Positions 25,692 to 37,300 of a stretch of 64,000 nt of DNA are shown here, one piece after another. The translations under genes were made by a program, and so were the position numbers. This stretch comes from Chitinophagales bacterium (GTDB taxonomy: Bacteria; Bacteroidota; Bacteroidia; Chitinophagales; Saprospiraceae). The stretch spans positions 62,001 through 126,000 of the forward strand of contig JAAFJN010000012.1 of NCBI GenBank assembly GCA_013298845.1, in the 5' to 3' direction. Under the pieces are notes generated by a model. It saw nothing but the letters and a program-made list of their open reading frames with translations. It did not search any database and was not told the origin of the DNA. Each line of letters opens with the position of its first letter. The stretch's first letter is position 1.

Positions 25692-27359
25692 ATCGGTAAC
25701 ACAGCCTTCGGCGGCGGAACTGACGGTACGAATGTATTTGTACAAAATACCTTTCGTCGCGGCCAGCGGCGGTTGTTGCCACAGCGCACGGCGTTGGGCC
25801 AAAATATCGTCCGGTACGTGGAGGGTAATGGTACGGGTAGTGGCATCCAATTCAATGATATCGTCGTCGTGCACAAGCGCGATAAGGCCACCTTCGGAGG
25901 CTTCGGGGGTTACGTGGCCCACCACAAAACCGTGGGTGCCGCCGCTGAAACGGCCGTCGGTGATGAGGGCGACACTTTTACCCAATCCCGCCCCGATAAT
26001 CGCCGAGGTTGGCTTGAGCATTTCGGGCATTCCGGGGGCACCTTTCGGACCCACGTACCGAATCACCACCACATCGCCCGATTGCACCCGACCCGATTGA
26101 ATACCGGCAATGAGCGCCTGTTCACCGTCGAATACCCGCGCCGGTCCCGTGAATTTTTCGCCTTCTTTTCCACTAATTTTGGCCACGCTGCCCAGTTCCG
26201 CCAGGTTACCGTACAAAATTTGCAGGTGTCCCGTGGCTTTCACCGGGTTTTCGACCGGAAGAATAATATTTTGTTCGTCAAAATTCAGGTCCAGGGCATT
26301 TTCCAGGTTTTCGGCCAATGTTTTACCCGTTACCGTGAGGCAATGCCCGTGGAGCAAACCCTGTTGCAATAAGTATTTCATCACGGCTGGTACGCCGCCA
26401 ATGTTGTGCAAATCTTCCATCAGGTAACGACCCGATGGTTTCATGTTGGCCAACACCGGAACTTTATCCCCCAGGGTTTGGAAATCGTCTTGTGTGAGCG
26501 AAACACCCACGCTTTTCGCCATCGCAATCATGTGCAACACGGCGTTGGTGGAACCACCCAAAACAGTAATAATGGTAATGGCATTTTCAAAAGCCTCCCG
26601 CGTCATAATATCGGAGGGTTTAATGTCCCGTTCGAGCAAAATGCGGATGTATTTGCCCGCGTCGGCGCATTCTTGCTTTTTTTCGTCGCTCAAGGCCGGA
26701 TTGGAAGAAGAAAACGGCAGCGACATACCCAAGGCTTCAATCGCCGAAGCCATTGTATTGGCCGTGTACATGCCCCCGCAAGCGCCCGGACCCGGGCAGG
26801 AATGGCGCACAATGCCCTGAAAATCGGCTTCTTCGAGCGCACCGGCGATTTTTTGCCCCAGGGCTTCAAATGCCGATACAATGTTCAAATCCTGGCCTTT
26901 CCACTGTCCCGGCGCAATCGTACCGCCGTACACCATAATGGCCGGGCGGTTGAGGCGCCCCATCGCAATGAGCGAACCCGGCATATTTTTGTCACAACCC
27001 GGAACGGCAATTAAACCATCGTAATACTGCGCACCGCACACCGTTTCGATGCTGTCGGCAATCACGTCGCGGCTCACCAGCGAATAACGCATACCGGGCG
27101 TGCCGTTGCTCATGCCATCGCTCACGCCAATGGTATGAAAAGTAAGCCCCACCAAATCGTTGTCCCAAACGCTTTTTTTGACCCATTGGGACAACTCGTT
27201 CAGGTGCATATTACAGGTATTGCCATCGTAACCCATACTTACAACGCCCACTTGCGCCTTGGCCAAATCGGCTTCGGTCAGCCCGATGCCATAAAACATG
27301 GCCTGCGCGGCGGGTTGGGTGGGATCTTGCGTAAGGGTACGAGAATAGCGATTTAACAT
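25686..27359 (-). CDS. ilvD: Dihydroxy-acid dehydratase
   Basis: 557 residues. Iron-sulfur enzyme turning 2,3-dihydroxy acids into 2-oxo acids for valine and isoleucine. Cluster cysteines sit in [11 protein letters not shown] and [17 protein letters not shown]; the conserved GGSTNAVLH and [11 protein letters not shown] are present. The C-terminus VTDE and its stop (GATGAGTGA) merge into the adjoining repeat arm. It lies 48 bases after ilvE in the same orientation. Confidence 0.96.
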   Translation of the reverse strand: MLNRYSRTLTQDPTQPAAQAMFYGIGLTEADLAKAQVGVVSMGYDGNTCNMHLNELSQWVKKSVWDNDLVGLTFHTIGVSDGMSNGTPGMRYSLVSRDVIADSIETVCGAQYYDGLIAVPGCDKNMPGSLIAMGRLNRPAIMVYGGTIAPGQWKGQDLNIVSAFEALGQKIAGALEEADFQGIVRHSCPGPGACGGMYTANTMASAIEALGMSLPFSSSNPALSDEKKQECADAGKYIRILLERDIKPSDIMTREAFENAITIITVLGGSTNAVLHMIAMAKSVGVSLTQDDFQTLGDKVPVLANMKPSGRYLMEDLHNIGGVPAVMKYLLQQGLLHGHCLTVTGKTLAENLENALDLNFDEQNIILPVENPVKATGHLQILYGNLAELGSVAKISGKEGEKFTGPARVFDGEQALIAGIQSGRVQSGDVVVIRYVGPKGAPGMPEMLKPTSAIIGAGLGKSVALITDGRFSGGTHGFVVGHVTPEASEGGLIALVHDDDIIELDATTRTITLHVPDDILAQRRALWQQPPLAATKGILYKYIRTVSSAAEGCVTDE

Positions 27360-27407
27360 TGTATATTGAATTTTCTTTTTTTGAATAAATAAATTGGGTG
27401 CAAAAAA

Positions 27408-28295
27408 CTACACCGGTTTGGACACAGCGGCGGTGCGCACCAATTGGAGGTAAATAGCCCGAATGCGGCTGCCCAATGAATCGGCCCAGGGCAGGGCAAA
27501 AGGTTGATCGTCCACGGCGGCAATACCCACCACTTCGGCGCCGGTTCCGCAGAAAAATGCGCTGTCGGCGTTGTACAAATCTTCGGTGGTGTAACGCCCC
27601 ACGTGCACGGGAATACCTTCCTGAGCGCAAATTTCCAGCACGGTTTCGCGGGTAATTCCGGGGAGAATATGGCCCAATTCAGGGGTAAACAACGCGCCGT
27701 CTTTTTCAAAAAACAGGTTCGCGCCGGGACCTTCGGCCAAATACCCTTCACAATCGAGCAAAAGGGCTTCGTCGTAACCACTTTTGCGCGCATCAGAGGT
27801 GGCCAAAATGGAGTTCACGTAATGCCCCACGGCCTTGGCTTCCATGTGCACCGAACGCGGGTGCGGACGGCAATACGGACTTACTTTTAAGCGCAGCAGT
27901 TTTTCGCCCAAATACGCGCCCCAATCCCAAACGGCGATCAGTAACCGCGATTTGGTGCCGTTAATCAGGGTCATATTCGGGTCGCAAATCACCAATGGCC
28001 GGATATAGGCATCGGCGAGGTTATTCATTTCCAATACTTTATACGAAATATCGGTCATTTGCTCCACCGTATAATCGAACGGAATACCCAACAATTCGCC
28101 AGACTTTTGCAAACGCTCGTAATGCTCTTTGGCTTTAAAAATAGCCGCACCGTTCGCCGTGTTGTAACTGCGAATCCCCTCAAAAACACCGTAACCGTAG
28201 TGTAGTGTTTGGGTGTAAAGGTTGGTTTGAGCGGCCGAAGCGTTCAGGTATGCTCCATCGTAATAGAGCACGGTATTGTCTTTGTAGTAACCCAT
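27408..28295 (-). CDS. ilvE: Branched-chain amino acid aminotransferase (class IV)
   Basis: 295 residues. PLP enzyme for the final transamination to valine, leucine and isoleucine. Fold-type IV marks: GVFEGIRSYNT near the start, the region around the PLP lysine in VHMEAKAVGHYVNSILA, and the glutamate/phosphate region YLAEGPGANLFF with LPGITRETVLEI. Located 54 bases downstream of leuB and ahead of ilvD. Confidence 0.95.
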   Translation of the reverse strand: MGYYKDNTVLYYDGAYLNASAAQTNLYTQTLHYGYGVFEGIRSYNTANGAAIFKAKEHYERLQKSGELLGIPFDYTVEQMTDISYKVLEMNNLADAYIRPLVICDPNMTLINGTKSRLLIAVWDWGAYLGEKLLRLKVSPYCRPHPRSVHMEAKAVGHYVNSILATSDARKSGYDEALLLDCEGYLAEGPGANLFFEKDGALFTPELGHILPGITRETVLEICAQEGIPVHVGRYTTEDLYNADSAFFCGTGAEVVGIAAVDDQPFALPWADSLGSRIRAIYLQLVRTAAVSKPV

Positions 28296-28349
28296 AAAAA
28301 ATTGCGGAGCGCGATTTAAGTCGTTAAAGAAGGATGTCTTGCCAAAGGC

Positions 28350-29465
28350 TTAAATAATGGTAGAAAGCCGCAGCATCAAATTTTTCAAACCGTCTTTGTC
28401 AATCGGTTTGCGCGTAATGTGCCGGCAAATAATATCGCCCACCACCGAGGTCGGATAATGGTTGGTGGCGTTAATGTCTTTGGTGACTTTTCCGTTGGTC
28501 ATGGTCCATTGCACGGCATCGCGAACGGCCTGCGCTTCGGTGTGCATATCGAGGTGATCGAGCAACATCGCCGCCGACAAAATAGCCCCGATCGGGTTGG
28601 CAATGTCCAAACCTTTGGCCTGCGGGTACGAACCGTGAATGGGTTCGAACAAGGCCGCGCCTTTTCCAATCGACGCCGAAGGCAACAAACCCAACGAACC
28701 GCTGATGACACTTGCTTCGTCGGAAATAATATCGCCAAACATATTTTCCGTGAGGATCACATCAAATTGGGCGGGATTGAGGATAATTTGCATCGCGGCG
28801 TTATCCACAAAAAGGTAGTCGAGGGTAACATCGGGGTATTGCGCGGCCAGTTCCTGCACGATTTTACGCCACAAACGACTAGTTTCCAATACGTTGGCTT
28901 TATCTACTAAAGTCAATTTTTTGCGGCGTTGCTGCGCGTGCCGGAAAGCGAGGTGCGCCACCCGTTCAATTTCTTCGCGGGAATACACGCAATTATCGGA
29001 GGCCGAATTGCCGTCTTCCGACAAGGTTTTTTCGCCAAAATAAATCCCGCCGGTCAATTCGCGGTAGATGATAAAATCCACCCCTTTGATGCGCTCGGTT
29101 TTGAGGGGCGAAAGGTGGTGCAGGGCATCGTACGCGGAAACGGGACGGATATTGGCAAACAATTGCAGCGATTTGCGCAATTGCAGTAAGCCCTGTTCGG
29201 GACGTACTTTGGCCGATGGATCGTTGTCGTATTTAGGGTCGCCAATGGCCCCAAACAACACCGCATCGCTGCGCAAACACGCTTCGATGGTGTCATTGGG
29301 CAGGGGGTGCCCGGTTTGGTCAATGGCGCAGGCCCCCATTAGGCAATATTCGTACGTAAATTCATGGTTATACTGTTCGGCAACCGCGTCCAGTACCCGT
29401 ACGGCCTGGGCGGTTACTTCCGGCCCGATGCCGTCTCCTTCGATGACTACAATGTGCTTGTTCAT
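28350..29465 (-). CDS. leuB: 3-Isopropylmalate dehydrogenase
   Basis: 371 residues. NAD-dependent oxidative decarboxylation in leucine synthesis. Signatures: VIEGDGIGPEV at the start, RELTGGIYFGEK for substrate binding, the catalytic YSREEIERVAHLAF, Lys in VDKANVLETSRLW, metal site in FGDIISDEASVI, and GSLGLLPSASIG with FEPIHGSYP for NAD binding. It follows leuD by 23 bases. Confidence 0.96.
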   Translation of the reverse strand: MNKHIVVIEGDGIGPEVTAQAVRVLDAVAEQYNHEFTYEYCLMGACAIDQTGHPLPNDTIEACLRSDAVLFGAIGDPKYDNDPSAKVRPEQGLLQLRKSLQLFANIRPVSAYDALHHLSPLKTERIKGVDFIIYRELTGGIYFGEKTLSEDGNSASDNCVYSREEIERVAHLAFRHAQQRRKKLTLVDKANVLETSRLWRKIVQELAAQYPDVTLDYLFVDNAAMQIILNPAQFDVILTENMFGDIISDEASVISGSLGLLPSASIGKGAALFEPIHGSYPQAKGLDIANPIGAILSAAMLLDHLDMHTEAQAVRDAVQWTMTNGKVTKDINATNHYPTSVVGDIICRHITRKPIDKDGLKNLMLRLSTII

Positions 29466-29488
29466 GGTGATTATTATAAATGGGATGA

Positions 29489-30070
29489 TTATACGTGCGC
29501 CGCTTCGTAGGCTTCGATATCCGTGCGAATGCTGAGCAAAAAGTCAATATCGTCGTAGCCGTTGATGAGGCAATTTTTTTTGTAAGCGTTAATGTCAAAA
29601 TGCGCGATTTCGCCCGAAGTGACATTGGTAATGGTTTGTTGTTCAACGTCAATGGCAATTTCAGCGTCGGGGTTTTGGTCAATGGCCGCCCACAATCCTT
29701 CCAAAAATTCGTCGGACACCTGCACGGGGAGCAAAAAGTTATTCAGCGCGTTATTTTTAAAAATATCGGCAAAAAAACTGCTCACAACCGCGTCAAAACC
29801 GTAGTCTTTTAAGGCCCAGGCGGCGTGTTCGCGGCTACTGCCACAACCAAAATTTTTGGCTGCCACCAATATTTTTCCTTGGTAAGCGGGATTATTCAGC
29901 ACAAAATCGGTTTTGGGCTGGCCTTCGTCGTCGTTGTGGTAGCGCCAATCGCGGAACAGGTTTTTTCCAAACCCGTCGCGGCTCGTGGCTTTCAGGAAAC
30001 GCGCCGGAATAATTTGGTCCGTGTCCACGTTTTCGATGTTAAGCGGTATGTATCTGCTGTTAATCTTCAT
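29489..30070 (-). CDS. leuD: 3-Isopropylmalate dehydratase small subunit
   Basis: 193 residues from ATG 30070 ([20 protein letters not shown]); the open frame further upstream lies inside leuC. The swivelling-domain motif [17 protein letters not shown] and the early [13 protein letters not shown] identify it. Works with LeuC to isomerise 2- to 3-isopropylmalate. Four bases separate it from leuC, so translation is likely coupled. Confidence 0.95.
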   Translation of the reverse strand: MKINSRYIPLNIENVDTDQIIPARFLKATSRDGFGKNLFRDWRYHNDDEGQPKTDFVLNNPAYQGKILVAAKNFGCGSSREHAAWALKDYGFDAVVSSFFADIFKNNALNNFLLPVQVSDEFLEGLWAAIDQNPDAEIAIDVEQQTITNVTSGEIAHFDINAYKKNCLINGYDDIDFLLSIRTDIEAYEAAHV

Positions 30071-30074
30071 GTTG

Positions 30075-31463
30075 TTAAAAATCGCGAATGTCGGTAACGA
30101 CGCCGGTAACGGCGGCGGCAGCGGCGGTGAGTGGACTGGCCAACAAAGTGCGTGCGCCTTGCCCCTGTCGGCCTTCAAAGTTGCGGTTAGAGGTGGAGAT
30201 GCAGTATTTTCCCGCCGGAATTTTATCTTCGTTCATGCCGAGGCACGCCGAACATCCCGGTTGGCGCAACTGAAAACCCGCCTGTTCAAAAATCGTGCGT
30301 AATCCTTCGGCTTTGGCTTGTTCTTCCACCTGTTTGCTGCCCGGAACAATCCAGACTTCCACGTCGTTGGCCTTTTGTTTGCCTTGTACAAAAGCCGCTA
30401 CCTGCCGCAAATCTTCAATGCGCGAATTGGTGCACGAACCAATAAACACGTAGTCAATTTTTTGTCCTTTAATGGCCGCTCCTTGTTGCAAACCCATGTA
30501 TTCCAGCGATTTGCGGAACGAAAGGCGTTCTTTTTCCTCCAAACTGCTTTCTTCGGGAATCAGCCCCGTAACGGGAATACCCATGCCCGGATTGGTGCCA
30601 TAGGTCACCATCGGCTGAATGTCTTCGGCCACGAGGTGGAGTTCCTGGTCGAATTGCGCATCGGTATCGGTAACGAGGGTGCGCCATTCGGCCACTTTTG
30701 CGTCCCAATCGGTGCCCTGGGGGGCGAATTTGCGCCCTTTCAGGTAATTGAACGTGGTTTCATCGGGTGCAATGAGGCCACCGCGGGCACCCATTTCAAT
30801 GCTCATATTACAGATGGTCATGCGCGCTTCCATCGAAAGGTTGCGAATGGCCGATCCGGCGTATTCCACAAAATATCCGGTAGCGCCACTCGCCGAAATT
30901 TTGGAAATAATGTACAAAATAATGTCTTTGGAGGTTACACCCGGCTGCAAAACCCCGTCCACGTTGATACGCATTTGTTTGGGTTTGGATTGCAACAGGC
31001 ACTGGGTGGCTAACACCATCTCCACCTCCGAAGTTCCAATGCCAAACGCAATGGTTCCGAACGCCCCGTGGGTACTGGTGTGGCTGTCGCCGCACACAAT
31101 GGTCATACCGGGCTGGGTAATGCCCAATTCCGGCCCGATCACGTGCACAATGCCCTGAAACGGGTGGCCCAAACCGTACAATTCAACGCCAAATGCGGCG
31201 CAGTTTTCGGTCAATTTTTCCACCTGCATCCGCGATAATGTTTCCCGGATGGGCAAATGTTGGTCCACCGTGGGCACGTTGTGGTCGGCCGTGGCCACCG
31301 TTTTGTCGGGGCGCGCCACGGGAATGCCGCGTTTGCGCAAACCGTCAAACGCCTGCGGACTCGTCACTTCGTGGATAAAGTGGCGATCAATATAAAACAC
31401 CGAGGGGCCGCCTTCAATGGCGTGCACCACGTGTTTATTCCATATTTTATCAAATAATGTCAT
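30075..31463 (-). CDS. leuC: 3-Isopropylmalate dehydratase large subunit
   Basis: 462 residues from ATG 31463 ([13 protein letters not shown]); a 28-codon extension upstream is not family-like. The aconitase-type 4Fe-4S ligands lie in FIGSCTNSR and [24 protein letters not shown] and [12 protein letters not shown] are the standard substrate loops. It pairs with LeuD directly downstream. Confidence 0.95.
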   Translation of the reverse strand: MTLFDKIWNKHVVHAIEGGPSVFYIDRHFIHEVTSPQAFDGLRKRGIPVARPDKTVATADHNVPTVDQHLPIRETLSRMQVEKLTENCAAFGVELYGLGHPFQGIVHVIGPELGITQPGMTIVCGDSHTSTHGAFGTIAFGIGTSEVEMVLATQCLLQSKPKQMRINVDGVLQPGVTSKDIILYIISKISASGATGYFVEYAGSAIRNLSMEARMTICNMSIEMGARGGLIAPDETTFNYLKGRKFAPQGTDWDAKVAEWRTLVTDTDAQFDQELHLVAEDIQPMVTYGTNPGMGIPVTGLIPEESSLEEKERLSFRKSLEYMGLQQGAAIKGQKIDYVFIGSCTNSRIEDLRQVAAFVQGKQKANDVEVWIVPGSKQVEEQAKAEGLRTIFEQAGFQLRQPGCSACLGMNEDKIPAGKYCISTSNRNFEGRQGQGARTLLASPLTAAAAAVTGVVTDIRDF

Positions 31464-31599
31464 TTTTTTAGACTTTAGACAAAAGACATCAAGCGTTAGA
31501 CTATTTTTTTGCAAAGTAGCACCTGATGTTTTTATAATGGTACACAATACCCCGGATACAAAAAGGGGGACAATTCTTCCTCAATACCTGGCAATTATC

Positions 31600-32760
31600 C
31601 TATCGTTCAACGCTCACCACAACCAACGTCGCCAATTTTTGCAAATCCTCGTCGTGTATTTCTTTTTTCTGATCGGCCATTATCAGGAACTCCGCGTAGA
31701 GTTGATCTACTTCGTCGCGGTTGAATTCGTGCCCCAATTTGCGGAAACGATAAGCCAGCGCGGAGCGTCCGCTGCGGGCGGTTAGTACAATTTTGGAACT
31801 ATCGGCACCTACCTGTTCCGGATTGATGATTTCGTACGTTTGAGCATCTTTCAGGAAGCCATCCTGGTGAATACCGGAGGAGTGCGAAAAGGCGTTGCCG
31901 CCCACAATGGCTTTGTTGGGCTGCACGGGCATCCGCATGGTATCGGATACGAGGCGGCTCATGGGGTTGAGTTGGCGGGTATCAATATCGGTGTACAGCC
32001 CCAGGTGCTGGTGCTGGTTGATAATCATCACCACTTCTTCGAGGGAGGTGTTACCGGCGCGTTCGCCAATACCGTTGATGGTGCATTCAATCTGACGGGC
32101 ACCGCTCATGATCCCGGCGATGGAATTGGCCGTGGCCAACCCAAGGTCGTTGTGGCAGTGACAGGAAAGAATTGCTTTGTCAATATTGGGGACATTATTC
32201 ATCAAAAAAGCGATTTTTTCGCCGTATTGGTACGGCAAACAATAACCCGTGGTATCGGGGATATTGACCACGGTGGCACCGGCCGCAATCACGGCTTCTA
32301 CCACGCGGGCGAGGTATTCGTTATCGGTTCGTCCGGCATCTTCGGCGTAAAATTCCACGTCGTCCACGAAGTTTTTGGCCCATTTCACGCATTGCACGGC
32401 GCGTTCCAGAATTTCTTCGCGGGTAGCGTTGAACTTGGCGCGAATGTGCGAATCGGAAGTACCGATACCGGTGTGGATACGCGGGCGGCGGGCGGGGCGC
32501 AGGGCTTCGGCGGCGGCTTCAATATCCTTTAATACCGCCCGGCTGAGGCCACAAACGGTGACGTCTTTTACGGTAGCAGCAATTTGCTGTACGCTCTGAA
32601 AATCGCCCGGTGATGAAATGGGAAAACCCGCTTCGATAATGTCCACGCCCAATGCCTCCAGGCGCAGGGCAACCTCGATTTTTTCGGTGGTATTCAGTTT
32701 GCAACCTGGCACCTGCTCACCATCGCGCAGGGTGGTATCGAATATGTGTATCTTGTTCAT
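31600..32760 (-). CDS. leuA: 2-Isopropylmalate synthase, short form
   Basis: 386 residues. Joins acetyl-CoA and 2-oxoisovalerate, the entry into leucine synthesis. [28 protein letters not shown] and [13 protein letters not shown] are the catalytic TIM-barrel and metal-site motifs. Canonical LeuA has about 510 residues with a C-terminal leucine-binding domain; this protein ends soon after the catalytic and linker regions, so direct leucine inhibition of the usual kind is not expected. Homocitrate or citramalate synthase are alternatives, but the leu gene neighbours support LeuA. A -7 box lies five bases before the ATG. Confidence 0.9.
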   Translation of the reverse strand: MNKIHIFDTTLRDGEQVPGCKLNTTEKIEVALRLEALGVDIIEAGFPISSPGDFQSVQQIAATVKDVTVCGLSRAVLKDIEAAAEALRPARRPRIHTGIGTSDSHIRAKFNATREEILERAVQCVKWAKNFVDDVEFYAEDAGRTDNEYLARVVEAVIAAGATVVNIPDTTGYCLPYQYGEKIAFLMNNVPNIDKAILSCHCHNDLGLATANSIAGIMSGARQIECTINGIGERAGNTSLEEVVMIINQHQHLGLYTDIDTRQLNPMSRLVSDTMRMPVQPNKAIVGGNAFSHSSGIHQDGFLKDAQTYEIINPEQVGADSSKIVLTARSGRSALAYRFRKLGHEFNRDEVDQLYAEFLIMADQKKEIHDEDLQKLATLVVVSVER

Positions 32761-32765
32761 TTTGA

Positions 32766-32797
32766 CAAAGATATTCCATTCAATACCACGGCAACAA
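32766..32797 (-). promoter_or_regulatory. Promoter of leuA, apparently leaderless
   Basis: TATCTTTG (32773-32766) ends five bases before the start codon; TTG boxes occur 18 and 21 bases upstream of it. With a start site about seven bases after the -7 box, the mRNA would begin at or next to the AUG. Confidence 0.6.
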
Positions 32798-32922
32798 CCC
32801 TAAAAAACAAGGAGTGCTACTATTCCCACTGGGTAATTTTATTTTACAAAACGCACATTTTCAACATTTTACAACAATGTTTTTTACGCCGCCCAAATGA
32901 TTTTTTAAATAGCCGAAGGCAC

Positions 32923-33303
32923 TTATTCGCGCAAAATACCCAACACCAACGCGCTAATGGCCGTTCCGCGGGTCAATGTCATCATGTGCGAACCATCGGC
33001 CACTACCCGGTCGGTTATTTCGGCCAATTCACAACTCAACATCCCGCCCAGCGATGTACCCAACAACACAAACGGCGCGGTAGTATCGAGGTGGACCAAC
33101 AGCGATTGTGCAAAAGTGGCCATGTCTATACCACGTTGCGGGGTGCCGTATTCGATAAATTGCAACCGATACCCGGGGCCAAGTTGCAGGGAATCGAACA
33201 GGTGTCGGTCGGCTCCCTGCCCCGGAAGGCAATACACGTTTATTGGTTGGGCGGCGAGGCCCAATGCGTAGGAAAAAAGGATCAGGAAGAGGGGAATTCG
33301 CAT
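32923..33303 (-). pseudogene. Alpha/beta hydrolase with large internal deletion
   Basis: 126 residues with a signal peptide (MRIPLFLILFSYALGLAAQ). Residues 20-93 are a normal hydrolase N-terminus: YCLPGQGADRHLFDSL and the nucleophile elbow LLGTSLGGMLSCELA. The text then jumps to what is normally the C-terminal end, VADGSHMMTLTRGTAIS, which carries the catalytic His. The strand with the acid residue and the cap, about 100 residues, are missing although the frame is kept. It is probably inactive. The stop lies near no repeat; the next gene upstream (band-7) is 3 bases away, so it would be co-transcribed. Confidence 0.7.
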
Positions 33304-33306
33304 GGA

Positions 33307-34239
33307 TTATTTCTCCTTCGTATCAAACATTTTTAGTTGACTCAACGACATCATTTCTTTCAGCGTTTTTTGCATACCGTCTACCGAACCATCGAGGAAA
33401 ATGACGTTGCCTTTACCGTGTTCCGTGAAGTTTTTAAGGGCTTCGGTCCACATCGAGAACAAAATCACCGAGGTATCCATGTTAGCATCGCGCATTTCGC
33501 GGGCCGCTTGGCTCATGCCTTTGGCCACTTCTTCGCGGAACAAAGCCACGGCCTGGCCGCGCATTTGAGCGGCTTCGCGTTCGGCTTCGGCGGCAATTCG
33601 GATAGCGTTACCTTCGGCTTCGGCACCTTTGGTTTTGGTAATCAACAAAGCCTGGCCTTCGTTTTCGGCGGCGGCTTTGAGGTTGTTGGATGCCACCACT
33701 TTACTCATGGAGCGCATCACCTCTTCGTCGAAAGTAATATCGTTGATTTGCAAATCGAGGAGGTGAAAACCCCAGTCTTCGAGCATGTGGTCCACGTTGG
33801 CTTTAACGGCTTCGGTGATTTCGCGGCGCAACAACAGGATTTCCGCCTGCTTTTTGGAGGCCACGTAAGCGCGGATACTGCCTTCCACCGTGCGCGACAG
33901 GGTGGCCATAAAATCTTTGTCACTCACAAAACGGAACGCCACTTTCTGGATGGTGGGTTCGGCGTTGTCCATGACCGCAAACAACAACAACGACGTAAAA
34001 TGCACGTTGGCCTGGTCCACCGTCACGGCCTGAAACGACATTTCTACTGCGCGGTTTTGGATGGAAATGCGTTTAAAAATGCGTTCAATAAAAGGAATAC
34101 GAAGGTTTAAGCCAGGGTATAATGTGCGGCTGTACTTGCCAAAAATAGTGGTAACTGCTACCGTGCCTTGTTGTACCGTAACCAGGCTTAGCCCCAAGGT
34201 TACAACCAATAAAAGAATGAGGATTGATGATAATTCCAT
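33307..34239 (-). CDS. SPFH/band 7 (stomatin-like) membrane protein
   Basis: 310 residues. One N-terminal membrane helix (SILILLLVVTLGLSLV), the band-7 domain with GTVAVTTIFGKYSRTLYPGLNLRIPF and RREITEAVKANVDHMLEDWGF, then an Ala/Glu-rich coiled coil (about 200-250). Such proteins form rings or microdomains at the inner membrane and often modulate proteases; no NfeD or FtsH partner is next to it here. A -7 box is 32 bases upstream. Confidence 0.88.
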   Translation of the reverse strand: MELSSILILLLVVTLGLSLVTVQQGTVAVTTIFGKYSRTLYPGLNLRIPFIERIFKRISIQNRAVEMSFQAVTVDQANVHFTSLLLFAVMDNAEPTIQKVAFRFVSDKDFMATLSRTVEGSIRAYVASKKQAEILLLRREITEAVKANVDHMLEDWGFHLLDLQINDITFDEEVMRSMSKVVASNNLKAAAENEGQALLITKTKGAEAEGNAIRIAAEAEREAAQMRGQAVALFREEVAKGMSQAAREMRDANMDTSVILFSMWTEALKNFTEHGKGNVIFLDGSVDGMQKTLKEMMSLSQLKMFDTKEK

Positions 34240-34270
34240 AATGTAAAACCCCGAACCCGGTTCGGTTGGG

Positions 34271-34278
34271 CAAAGATA
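34271..34278 (-). promoter_or_regulatory. -7 box (TATCTTTG) of the band-7 gene
   Basis: TATCTTTG on the minus strand, 32 bases before the ATG, placed just after the terminator of the upstream M4 gene. No -33 TTTG at the standard distance. Confidence 0.5.
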
Positions 34279-34290
34279 GGCGTAAATTTC

Positions 34291-34336
34291 AAAAAAAAGC
34301 GCGGTGCAACCGGATTCCTCCTGCGTTGCACCGCGC
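34291..34336 (-). terminator. Strong intrinsic terminator of the M4 protease gene
   Basis: A perfect 12-bp stem GCGCGGTGCAAC/GTTGCACCGCGC with a 14-base loop, followed on the minus strand by eight T. It sits 38 bases past the M4 stop codon. Confidence 0.88.
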
Positions 34337-34373
34337 TGTATCTGGGTAAAAACTGTTTATAAATGCCCGTTGG

Positions 34374-37300
34374 TTATTGTTTCACCACTTTTACGGTTCC
34401 CCAACCAGCCGACGACTCCAGGCGGATCACGTAGGTACCAGCCGGAACCGTGCCCAGGTCGAGATCGAAATAGTTGTTGCCTTCAACGGCTTGCACCGTG
34501 TATTGGTGCACCATTGCGCCCAAAATATTCACCACACTCACGCGCATATCGGCGGAAACGGGCATTTGAAAACGCACGCGCACGTCGCCGTTAGACGGGT
34601 TGGGAGCGGCGGTAAGTTCCATTCCCGCCCCGATATTGTCGTTGGTACCTACGCTGAGGCTGCGGGTTCCGGTGGCGTACCACACGCCGTAACCGTGGTT
34701 AACAATCCAGGTTTGAGCGGTGCCCTGCTGGGTAATTTTGCTGCTGGTAACGCCTTGTTTTACGAGGTTGATACCGCCGTTGTTGGTGCTGCGGTTGTGC
34801 AATACACTTTTATCTTCCATGTCGTAGTTGGGCCAGCCCCAAAAGCCAATATCGCCCGCTACCACGTCGTAATCGCCGGTTTCAACGTTGGAACCCAATA
34901 TGTTGTGTTCGTCAATACCCGCGTCGCGGTAGTCAAAAGCCACGATATAAGGGGAATTTTTGGCAAAAGTCGGGTTACCAATGCTCACATCTTCGGGTAG
35001 GCCACTGAATAATTTGGCGATGGGCGCGTCGGTGCCGTCGGTGAAACCGCCATTTTCCCAAAACTTCACAAAACCAATGTCCCAATAGGTAAATGACTGT
35101 CCCGTGGTGTTCGACAATTCGTTAAACGCATCGTACATAATGTATTCGCCGGAATAGTCAAATTCCATCACGTCGGGGTACAGCACATCGCCGGTAGATT
35201 GGCCCTGGGTATACGTTGGATTATACAGTTCAAAAGTTTCGCTGCCGCCCAACAACAGGTCAAAGACGTAAATATTGTTGTCTTCGGCATCGGTGATACC
35301 GGCCACAAAACGACCATCTTTGGAGATCGCGGCGTTGCGCCATTCGGGGAAATTACTGATTTGGGTGCTTTGTACGTTAATTTGGCCGTTGGCATAACTA
35401 AAGTCCAACAAAATCAGGTGTTTATCGGTATTAACAAACACGGCAGTTACGCCATTGTCCGAAATACTCGGGCGACTTTCAATGTCCACAGTATTATAAA
35501 CGGCACCCAATACGTTACCATTGCCGTCGGCCAGGTCGAGACGGGAATTATCGTCGCTGGTGCAAATAATCAACGGCGTGCCGGGGTTAGCGGATAACTG
35601 CCCAAGGTAATTGCCCGATGGCGTACTGCCCGCAATACCCACCTGGTCAAAAGCGGAAGCGGCGGCATTGGCCACGGCGCTGCCGTACAATTCGTTGGCC
35701 GCTTGGAGTACGGCAATGCGGCAATCCACAAATTTGCTCGATTTGGTGAGGTAATCGCGCAGTGCTTTGTAATACACCTGTTCGGCTTTGGCAATGCCCA
35801 CGGCCGCGTTGGTCGCAAACAGGTAATAAGCGCGATTGGTAATACCCGAATTAATGTGTACACCGCCGTTGTCCTGGTTGCCAAAATACTGCTGGTTAAC
35901 GTGGTTGGGTTGCCAAAACGGGCTGCTTTGCGCTACACCGTTGTTCGGGTTGGCCATATCGCGCAGGCAGGTGTGGGTATTGGGCTGCATCACATCTTCG
36001 CCAATTTGCCAGTCGCCTTCGTCAATCATGGCCCCAAAAATATCGGCAAAAGACTCATTCAGCGCACCACTTTCGTCCTGGTATTCGAGGTTGGCCGTTT
36101 TTTCGATCACCCCGTGCGACATTTCATGGCCCCCTACATCGAGGCCGCGGGCCAGTTTACGGAACGTAGAACCGCCGTTGCCATACCACATGGCCGCGCC
36201 ATTCCAAAACGCATTCTCCATCGAAGAACCGTTGCTTTCGGCCACGTTGATGAACGAGATAATATTGCCGCCGTTGCCGTCAATGGAATTGCGGTTAAAC
36301 TTGTTTTTAAAATACTGGTAACTTTTGATGCTGTTCCAATGCGCACTCACCGCTGCGGTATTGTTAAAAGTGGTGTTGCCGGATTTTACAAAATCAAAAT
36401 CAAACGATTGTGACACTTCGGGAGAAGTGTTTTTAGCGTCGAGCGTCACAATGGCGCCCATGGGTTCATCGGGCATTTGCGAAGCCGTATTGAACATGGG
36501 TTGGCTGGCGTCTTCCATATAGACGGTAGCGCCTTCCTGCCAGGCCCCAAACGTGCGGCTCACACCCAGCAAATCGGTGCCGGTACCCGTTACCGGGCCG
36601 TTCACCACTGTGGCGTCGCCGTGGTCGTGCGTACCCGTGTGGGCGTGCAGGCGACAGGTTTGGTCGTAGTGGTGGACTACGTCGCCCGTTTGGGCATCCA
36701 CGAAATACACCACGCGTTGCATCAGGTTAGGGTGCGCCTCGATGTGCCAGGCGTACCGTTGTTTATAAACGACCAATTGGGCCTCAAACGGGGTATTTTT
36801 ACCAATAACGGTCAAATCCATGGCCGACCAATCGGTTTTTACGTTTTCGGTTCCCAGGTGGTTTTTCACCGTTTCGATGGCCTGTTCGGCGGTTTTGGCG
36901 GGTGCTGCAACCGGTAATTTAGGCGTTGGGGCGTAGCGGCCGTTCATCATCTCAAAAACGCCATTTTTGCTGTGGGCCACCACTTCGCTGCCGTACACGG
37001 GTACGCCGTTCCACTGCTGGGAAAGGCGTACGTGGTAATTGTCCTGTTCGTCGGTTTGCACTGACGAAACCACAAATTCGGTAGCGGGCGATTCAACACG
37101 CTCCAACGGAAGGCTGGCAACGTAAGCCAACGCAGCGTTGGCGGGCGTAGCGACGCCGTCTTTGAGTTGGCGCGATACATCGGTAGCGCCCCGGTAACAA
37201 ATGGGTGCGCCATCGGCATCGCGGTCAACGAGTACGTTGGCCGCGGCGTTCACGCGTTGGAGTGGGCCACTGGTTTTTATATTAAAAGATTCAATACCAA

